This document shows positions 1 through 3,870 of a stretch of 7,598 nucleotides of DNA, piece after piece. Origin of the DNA: Thiotrichales bacterium (GTDB lineage: Bacteria; Pseudomonadota; Gammaproteobacteria; Thiomicrospirales; Thiomicrospiraceae). The notes under the pieces are model-generated. The model was given only the letters and a program-made list of their open reading frames with translations. It did no database searches and was not told where the DNA came from. Position numbers and translations under genes: made by a program. The stretch lies in contig JALVTA010000111.1 of NCBI GenBank assembly GCA_027036095.1, forward strand, positions 1-7,598, given 5' to 3'. Every line of letters starts with the position of its first letter. The stretch's first letter is position 1.

Positions 1-737
1 GGGGTGATGTACTCGCTTTCGATGCGGCTGAGTTCCGCAAAAGGCATGTTCTCAAGCGCGGTGTCCAGCTGTCGCAGTAGGTCCGGATGGGCTTTGTTGA
101 CTGCCATGCGCAGGGTGTAGCGCAGGCCGGTGTCACCCTTGAAGGCCAGCCGCTCCCCCAAGCCCAGCTGATTGAGCTTGGCCCGCGCCACGGGGGCGGG
201 GTCCACGGTGAAATCCGCCTTGCCGCCGGCTACGGCCAGATAGGCGCTGCTGCTGTCTGGCGTTTCGATGATCCTGAGTCCCGGAATGCGCTGTCTGAGG
301 CGCTCGGCCACCATGGAGCCGCGCTGACGCGCCACGGTCTTGCCGCGCAACTGCTTGAGATCAGCGATGATCGGCCCGTTCTTGGGTCCGATAATGACCA
401 GTGGATAGGAGGCGTAGGGGCGGGTGAACAGCATCCACTGGCGCCGCTTTCGGGTCTGTATCGCTTCAGGAAGCACCTGGCACTTGTTGTTGCGCAGTGC
501 CTTGAGGGACTGGGCCCAGTTCTCGGTGGGCCAGTGGATCAGACGGTACTGCTTGAGACGGTGGGTGACCAGCCACTTGAGGGTGTCAGGCGCCACGCCC
601 CGGGGCTGTTCCCCGCCGTCCACATAGTCCAAGGGCGCCCAGTCCGGGTCATTGCAGAAATAGAGCGGCTTGGCCGCCAGCGACCAGGGACTGAACAGCA
701 GCAGGCACAGCAGGGCGGTCAGGTGTCGTGACGGCAT
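1..737 (-). CDS. Periplasmic family-3 solute-binding domain protein, N-terminal part (3' end outside window)
   Basis: Translating the minus strand from the ATG at 737-735 gives 245 uninterrupted codons running off the left edge. Residues 1-22 form a signal peptide: a basic start, a Leu-rich core and an Ala-Ala end with likely cleavage after A22. There is no lipobox, so it is probably not a lipoprotein. The mature part resembles bacterial extracellular solute-binding proteins of family 3 (PF00497). It has a DPDWAPLDYVD block near residues 30-40 followed by G47-V-A-P-D, a T95-R...F-T-R-P-Y108 block, and an L-K-Q-L-R-G-K-T-V-A segment near 127-136 that starts the second lobe. The visible part covers roughly one whole domain. 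The gene could therefore end soon as a free binding protein, or continue into a transmembrane segment with a GGDEF, EAL or kinase module; the D-P-D-W style start is common in such sensors. The ligand is unknown. It lies 43 bp downstream of radC on the same strand. No strong ribosome binding site is visible. Confidence 0.85.
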   Translation of the reverse strand, partial: MPSRHLTALLCLLLFSPWSLAAKPLYFCNDPDWAPLDYVDGGEQPRGVAPDTLKWLVTHRLKQYRLIHWPTENWAQSLKALRNNKCQVLPEAIQTRKRRQWMLFTRPYASYPLVIIGPKNGPIIADLKQLRGKTVARQRGSMVAERLRQRIPGLRIIETPDSSSAYLAVAGGKADFTVDPAPVARAKLNQLGLGERLAFKGDTGLRYTLRMAVNKAHPDLLRQLDTALENMPFAELSRIESEYIT

Positions 738-759
738 GAAACGGGGTCTCGAAAATCAT

Positions 760-788
760 ATAAAACGGCATTTTAGCAGATCACTCAA
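760..788 (-). promoter_or_regulatory. Candidate promoter for the solute-binding protein gene
   Basis: The short radC/binding-protein gap is AT-rich on the minus strand. A TTGAGT at 788-783, overlapping the radC stop codon, lies 17 bp from a TTTTAT at 765-760. A second possible -10, TATGAT, lies at 760-755. Both boxes of the first pair match the sigma-70 consensus at about four of six positions, so this is a weak call. If real, the gene could be transcribed separately from radC with a leader of about 15-20 nt. No radC terminator is visible here, so read-through from radC is equally possible. Confidence 0.25.
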
Positions 789-1464
789 AAATTTCGGGGG
801 CATGATGGCGCAGGCTGCACCAGCGTTCGCCCGCAACGATGAAGTGATCCAGCAGACGGGTGTCCAGCAGGGCCAGCACCTTGTTCAGCGTGCGGGTGAT
901 TTGGCGGTCGGCAGGGCTGGGCGTTACGCTGCCGGAAGGATGATTGTGGGCCACGATGACGGCAGCGGCGTTATGCAGCAGTACTTGGCGGGCCACCTCG
1001 CGCGGATAGACGGCCGTCTCCGTCAGGGTGCCCATAAAGAGTGTCTCATGGGCGATGAGCCGATGGGCGTTGTCCAGGTGGAGCACCACAAACTGTTCCC
1101 GCTCGCTGCCGTCGAACAGGTGGCGCAGGAAGCCGGCCACGGCTTCCGGGCGGGAGAAGGGTTCGCCCTGGCGCAGCTGCTGTTCGAAATAGCGGCGCGC
1201 CATCTCCAGCGTGGCCTTGAGCTGTACATATTTGGCCATGCCCAGTCCCTTCGCCCGGGTGAAGGTGTCCAGGTCGGCCCGCAGCAATGCGTCCAGTCCG
1301 CCGAAATGGTTCAGCAGCTGCTGAGCCAGTTCCACCGCGCTGATGCCCGCGACCCCGGTACGCAGAAAGATGGCCAGCAGCTCCGCGTCCGTCAGCGCCT
1401 CGGGCCCCTGCCGCAGCAGTTTTTCCCGTGGGCGGGATTCGGCCGGCCAGTCCCTGATTGCCAT
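781..1464 (-). CDS. radC: RadC family protein (JAB/MPN domain)
   Basis: The 227-residue protein matches the usual RadC length of about 220-230. The N-terminus (R11-P-R-E-K-L-L to about residue 92) holds the RadC helix-hairpin-helix-like region, including L-R-T-G at 34-37 and K72-G-L-G-M-A-K. The C-terminal half is a JAB/MPN domain with a complete JAMM-type metal motif: H173-N-H175, then S183 and D186 in the HxHPSGxxxPSxxD arrangement. The upstream Glu candidate is E121 or E123. RadC was historically linked to DNA repair, but that role is disputed and its biochemical function is unresolved. The start is the ATG at 1464, preceded by GGAG at 1475-1472 with a 7-nt spacer and followed by the typical M-A-I-R-D-W-P family start. 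The reading frame stays open through the neighbouring thioesterase, but that extension is antisense to a clear gene. It is divergent from the thioesterase and upstream of the binding-protein gene. Confidence 0.95.
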   Translation of the reverse strand: MAIRDWPAESRPREKLLRQGPEALTDAELLAIFLRTGVAGISAVELAQQLLNHFGGLDALLRADLDTFTRAKGLGMAKYVQLKATLEMARRYFEQQLRQGEPFSRPEAVAGFLRHLFDGSEREQFVVLHLDNAHRLIAHETLFMGTLTETAVYPREVARQVLLHNAAAVIVAHNHPSGSVTPSPADRQITRTLNKVLALLDTRLLDHFIVAGERWCSLRHHAPEIFE

Positions 1465-1500
1465 TAGAATGCTCCGGAAAAGGATCAATCGGAGTATGGC
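1465..1500. promoter_or_regulatory. 36-bp divergent start region with two opposed ribosome binding sites
   Basis: Both divergent genes have good Shine-Dalgarno sequences inside this gap: GGAG at 1475-1472 (minus, radC) and GGAG at 1491-1494 (plus, thioesterase, 6-nt spacer). There is no room for two ordinary promoters, so promoter elements must reach into the flanking coding regions. The best -10 candidates are TAGAAT at 1465-1470 for the plus gene and CATACT at 1498-1493 with an upstream TG for radC. I found no good -35 box for either. These candidates would give opposed transcripts whose first few nucleotides overlap. Confidence 0.35.
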
Positions 1501-1884
1501 ATGTTCACCATTGAATTGAAAGTGCGCGACTACGAGTGCGATTTGCAGGGGGTGGTCAACAATGCCCGCTATCTCCACTACATGGAGCACGCCCGCCATG
1601 AGTTTCTGCAGGCGCGCGGCATCGACTTCGCTGCGCTGGCGGCGGAGGGCGTTGACCTGATGCTCACCCGGGTAGAGGTGGATTATCGCCGTCCCTTGCG
1701 GCCGGGGGATGTCTTCACCGTGTCGGTGCGGGTAGAACGGGTCTCCCGACTCAAGGTCTGCTTTGTGCAGGAGATTCGCCGTGCCGACGGCGAGCTGATG
1801 GCCAGCGGGCGCAACTACGGTGTAGCGGTGCGCAACGGCCGGCCCTTCCGCCATGTGCCGCTGCTGGCGCTGTCCGAGGCCTGA
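1501..1884 (+). CDS. 4HBT hotdog-fold acyl-CoA thioesterase (YbgC/FadM-like)
   Basis: The 127-residue cytoplasmic protein is the usual length for a single-domain 4-hydroxybenzoyl-CoA-type thioesterase (PF03061/PF13279). The signature is at residues 11-32: Y-E-C-D14-L-Q-G-V-V-N-N-A-R-Y-L-H-Y-M-E29-H-A-R. D14 sits where the catalytic Asp of YbgC lies. The paired Asn after GVV resembles FadM/YbaW-type enzymes (VNNARY) more than YbgC, which has Tyr-His there. The remainder follows the fold: R-V-E-V-D-Y-R-R-P-L-R-P-G-D near 57-70 and a final V-A-V-R-N-G-R-P-F turn. The likely reaction is hydrolysis of an acyl-CoA to free acid and CoA; the chain specificity cannot be read from sequence. The ATG at 1501 is favoured by GGAG six bases upstream; the ATG at 1496 is out of frame. 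It is divergent from radC and convergent with deaD. No plus-strand terminator with a T-run follows it. Confidence 0.92.
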   Translation: MFTIELKVRDYECDLQGVVNNARYLHYMEHARHEFLQARGIDFAALAAEGVDLMLTRVEVDYRRPLRPGDVFTVSVRVERVSRLKVCFVQEIRRADGELMASGRNYGVAVRNGRPFRHVPLLALSEA

Positions 1885-1889
1885 ATACG

Positions 1890-1911
1890 AAAAACCCGCC
1901 GGATGGCGGGT
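1890..1911 (-). terminator. Intrinsic terminator of the deaD helicase gene
   Basis: On the minus strand a perfect 7-bp GC-rich stem (ACCCGCC/GGCGGGT, 1894-1900 with 1905-1911) closes a 4-base loop and is followed by a run of T residues (the A run at 1890-1894 on the plus strand). It lies 25 bp past the deaD stop and just beyond the thioesterase stop. On the plus strand the stem is followed by CGGGG rather than T residues, so it should act mainly on deaD transcripts. Confidence 0.82.
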
Positions 1912-1935
1912 CGGGGTCTGACGGGCGTAGCGGCC

Positions 1936-3576
1936 TCAGGCGCTGTGGCGCTGAGCTTCCGGCGTGATGTCGAGGCGCTTGCCGCGCACGCGGATGCGGC
2001 GCATCTGCTCGATCATATCGGCAGGCAGATCGGCAGGCAGATCCACAGTGCTGTAGTGTCCTTCGATGGCCAGGTTGCGGATCAACCGGCCAGGCAGCCC
2101 GGTCTCATTGGCCAGTGCGCCGATGATGTTGCCGGGCTGGACGCCGTCCTTGCGACCTACGGCCAGGCGCCAGCGGCGCATGCCTTCGGGGGCGTGGCGG
2201 CTGTGTTCCCGCTGCGCTCGTCGTGCGGGGCGGGCATCGTCGAAGCGTTCACGCACCGGCCGATCGCTGAGGAAGAAGGGCGTGTCGCCCTGCAGTTTCT
2301 GCGCCAGCCCTGCGGCCAGCTCCACCGCCGGGATGTTATGGCTCTGCTCTACTTCGGCGATCATGCGGGCATAGAACTCCGTGCCTTCCTGCTGTGCCAG
2401 TTCCACCAGCATCTGCTTGAAGCGTTCCACGCGGGCGGCGTTGATGTCCTCCACGCTGGGCAGGGGCAGCTGGGCCACCTTCTGACGGGTGGTGCGTTCG
2501 ATGGCGCTGAGCATGCGCCGCTCGCGCGGGGCGACGAACAGGATGGCCTTGCCCTGACGCCCGGCCCGGCCGGTGCGGCCGATGCGGTGGGTGTAGGCTT
2601 CCGGATCGGTGGGGATGTCGTAGTTGATCACATGGGTGATGCGCTCCACATCCAGCCCGCGGGCGACCACATCAGTGGCGATCAGAATGTCGATCTTGCC
2701 CTTGCGCAGCTGGTCGACGATGCGCTCCCGCTGACTCTGCTGCAGATCGCCGTTGAGGGCAGCGGCGGCATAGCCGCGGGCCTGCAGTTTTTCCGCCAGC
2801 TGCACTGTGGCCACCTTGGTGCGCACGAAGATGATCATGCCGTCGAAGGCTTCCGCCTCAAGAATGCGGGTCAGCGCATCCAGTTTCTGCGCGCCGCTGA
2901 CCGGCCAGTAGAACTGCTCGATGTTGGTGTTGGTGGTGGTCTTCTGGCGGATGACCACTTCTTCCGGGTCAGTCAGATAGGTCTGGGCGATGCGGTGCAC
3001 TTCCTTCGGCATGGTGGCGGAAAACAGCGCCGTCTGCCGGGAGGCGGGCGTGTGCTTGAGGATCCACTCTACTTCGTTGATGAAGCCCATGCGCAGCATC
3101 TCGTCGGCTTCGTCCAGCACCACCATGCGGATGGTGTCCAGCCTGAGCGTGCCCCGCTCGATGTGATCACGCACCCGTCCCGGCGTGCCCACGATCACCT
3201 GCACGCCGCGCTTGAGGCTGCGCAGCTGGCTTTGAAAGCTGCTGCCACCGTAGATGGGCAGCACGTGCAGCCCTTTCAGGTGGCGGGCAAAGGCTCCAAT
3301 GGCTTCGCTCACCTGAATGGCCAGCTCGCGGGTGGGCGTGAGAATCAGCACCTGTGGGTCGGTGGACTCGGTATCTACCTTTTCCAGTGCCGGGAGGGCG
3401 AAAGCGGCGGTCTTGCCGGTGCCGGTCTGGGCCATGCCCAGCACGTCCCGACCTGACAGAAGCACCGGAATGGCCTGCGCCTGAATGGCGGAAGGGGTTT
3501 CAAAACCGATCTCCTCAAGCGTGCTCAGCAGGGTGCCGCACAGGCCCAGATCGTTGAATGTGGTGTTGGTGTTCAT
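1936..3576 (-). CDS. deaD: DEAD-box ATP-dependent RNA helicase, DeaD/CsdA type
   Basis: The 546-residue protein has every core helicase motif: Q motif (F7 and T27-P-S-A-I-Q32), motif I A49-Q-T-G-T-G-K-T56, Ia P81-T-R-E-L-A, G110-G, Ib T131-P-G-R, II D155-E-A-D158, III S186-A-T188, IV I248-I-F-V, V A300-T-D-V-V-A-R-G-L-D309, and VI H330-R-I-G-R-T-G-R337. Residues about 468-538 form a DbpA/CsdA-type RNA-binding domain (R-W-R-L-A-V-G-R-K-D-G-V ... I-I-G-A-L-A-N-E ... Y-S-T-V-D-L-P). It is shorter than E. coli DeaD (629 residues), mainly because the basic, low-complexity C-terminal tail is missing and the sequence ends soon after the RNA-binding domain. The family unwinds short RNA duplexes in ribosome assembly, mRNA decay and cold adaptation. 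The ATG at 3576 is supported by AGAGGA shortly upstream and by the position of the Q motif; an upstream ATG at 3699 would add a non-homologous extension. It is convergent with the thioesterase and divergent from pelA, and has its own terminator. Its leader contains unusual hairpins (3651-3686). Confidence 0.96.
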   Translation of the reverse strand: MNTNTTFNDLGLCGTLLSTLEEIGFETPSAIQAQAIPVLLSGRDVLGMAQTGTGKTAAFALPALEKVDTESTDPQVLILTPTRELAIQVSEAIGAFARHLKGLHVLPIYGGSSFQSQLRSLKRGVQVIVGTPGRVRDHIERGTLRLDTIRMVVLDEADEMLRMGFINEVEWILKHTPASRQTALFSATMPKEVHRIAQTYLTDPEEVVIRQKTTTNTNIEQFYWPVSGAQKLDALTRILEAEAFDGMIIFVRTKVATVQLAEKLQARGYAAAALNGDLQQSQRERIVDQLRKGKIDILIATDVVARGLDVERITHVINYDIPTDPEAYTHRIGRTGRAGRQGKAILFVAPRERRMLSAIERTTRQKVAQLPLPSVEDINAARVERFKQMLVELAQQEGTEFYARMIAEVEQSHNIPAVELAAGLAQKLQGDTPFFLSDRPVRERFDDARPARRAQREHSRHAPEGMRRWRLAVGRKDGVQPGNIIGALANETGLPGRLIRNLAIEGHYSTVDLPADLPADMIEQMRRIRVRGKRLDITPEAQRHSA

Positions 3577-3650
3577 GCTGTGTCCTCTGGATGAACGGGG
3601 CCGGCCGCGGGGTGTCCCGTGACGGTGCAGAAGTAGCGTCTGTTCGGCCC

Positions 3651-3686
3651 GGTGCGCGATGAAGTCATCGCAAAACGATGCGCACC
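3651..3686 (-). promoter_or_regulatory. Overlapping inverted repeats in the deaD leader
   Basis: Three perfect inverted repeats overlap here. The outer one is GGTGCGC (3651-3657) with GCGCACC (3680-3686). Inside it lie GCGATGA/TCATCGC (3656-3662 with 3665-3671, two-base centre) and CATCG/CGATG (3666-3670 with 3676-3680, five-base centre). The last two share 3666-3670 and cannot form together. If transcribed as deaD leader RNA, about 75-110 nt before the start codon, they could form alternative hairpins. As DNA, the nearly uninterrupted 16-bp palindrome at 3656-3671 could instead be a repressor operator. The repeats are directly visible; the function is inferred. Confidence 0.45.
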
Positions 3687-3789
3687 TTGCAAGCCACATT
3701 TATCGAAAGGATAAGGAGGAGAATAAGGCAGGCATCACGTCAGGGGTGGCATCCTAACAGAAATGGCTTTGTGGAGCACGAAAATTCGC

Positions 3790-3870
3790 ATGAAGCTTCG
3801 TTTGTTACAGAACGATAATAACAATGACGATAATAACAATGAAATTGGACAATCAATGGACATGATCTAA
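3790..3870 (+). CDS. Possible 26-residue Asn/Asp-rich leader ORF overlapping the pelA start
   Basis: An ATG at 3790 opens a 26-codon frame ending in TAA at 3868-3870. This stop shares its last A with the pelA ATG (TAATG), the arrangement expected for translational coupling. The peptide starts M-K-L-R-L-L-Q and then runs N-D-N-N-N-D-D-N-N-N at residues 8-17. That stretch is encoded by a 15-bp tandem duplication which, being a multiple of three, keeps the frame open. The best upstream ribosome-site match is GGAG at 3773-3776, with a spacer of about 13 nt, longer than ideal. An in-frame ATG at 3763 would give 35 residues but has no visible ribosome site. The composition does not resemble a known protein, and the frame may simply reflect AT-rich regulatory DNA. 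No function is assigned. Confidence 0.22.
   Translation: MKLRLLQNDNNNDDNNNEIGQSMDMI
3812..3841 (+). repeat. Perfect 15-bp tandem duplication upstream of pelA
   Basis: ACGATAATAACAATG occurs twice back to back (3812-3826 and 3827-3841) with no mismatch, ending 28 bp before the pelA ATG. Each copy contains a GATAAT hexamer, one substitution from the sigma-70 -10 consensus, and a CAATG motif. The unit is one and a half helical turns, so duplicated protein sites would lie on opposite DNA faces. It could be a duplicated -10 element, a duplicated regulator site, or a slippage-prone repeat that tunes pel expression. Confidence 0.9.

Larger units (their letters stand above)
3577..3869. promoter_or_regulatory. 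Divergent deaD-pelA intergenic regulatory region
   Basis: This 293-bp gap must hold promoters for both flanking genes. Its base composition is uneven. The deaD-proximal part (3577-3660) is GC-rich and includes a GGCCGGCC palindrome at 3599-3606. The middle (about 3704-3730) is a purine-rich tract on the plus strand containing AAGGAGGA at 3713-3720. The pelA-proximal part (about 3781-3869) is strongly AT-rich, unlike the surrounding coding DNA. Possible -10 elements for pelA are the two GATAAT hexamers at 3814-3819 and 3829-3834, one in each copy of a 15-bp repeat; a rough -35 for the second is GTTACA at 3804-3809 with a long spacer. For deaD I see only weak candidates, such as the extended TGTTAGGAT on the minus strand (3758-3750). 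The AAGGAGGA has no usable plus-strand start codon downstream, so it is probably not a ribosome binding site. Confidence 0.5.

Noticed and set aside
87..731. Plus-strand ORF (214 codons) opposite the binding-protein gene
   Set aside because: The minus strand encodes a clear signal peptide and family-3 binding domain across the same bases; the plus-strand product looks like a shadow.
1465..1854. N-terminal extension of radC to an ATG at 1854
   Set aside because: The extension is antisense to a complete thioesterase gene and matches nothing in RadC. The ATG at 1464 has a good ribosome site and the expected family N-terminus.
2017..2040. 12-bp perfect tandem repeat (ATCGGCAGGCAG twice) inside deaD
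   Set aside because: It encodes a doubled Leu-Pro-Ala-Asp in the RNA-binding domain. As I recall E. coli CsdA, the same position has an LP-x-x-x-P pattern of equal length, so this looks like codon coincidence rather than an inserted repeat.
1903..3456. Long plus-strand ORF (517 codons) opposite deaD
   Set aside because: It is antisense to a helicase with every core motif intact. Its His/Gly/Ala/Gln-rich product is typical of the shadow frame of GC-rich coding DNA.
3577..3699. N-terminal extension of deaD to an ATG at 3699
   Set aside because: It would run through the inverted-repeat leader and add sequence not expected before the Q motif. The ATG at 3576 has AGAGGA just upstream.
3713..3720. 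AAGGAGGA as a ribosome binding site for a hidden plus-strand gene
   Set aside because: No ATG, GTG or TTG lies at a suitable distance downstream, and no reading frame from this point looks coding.
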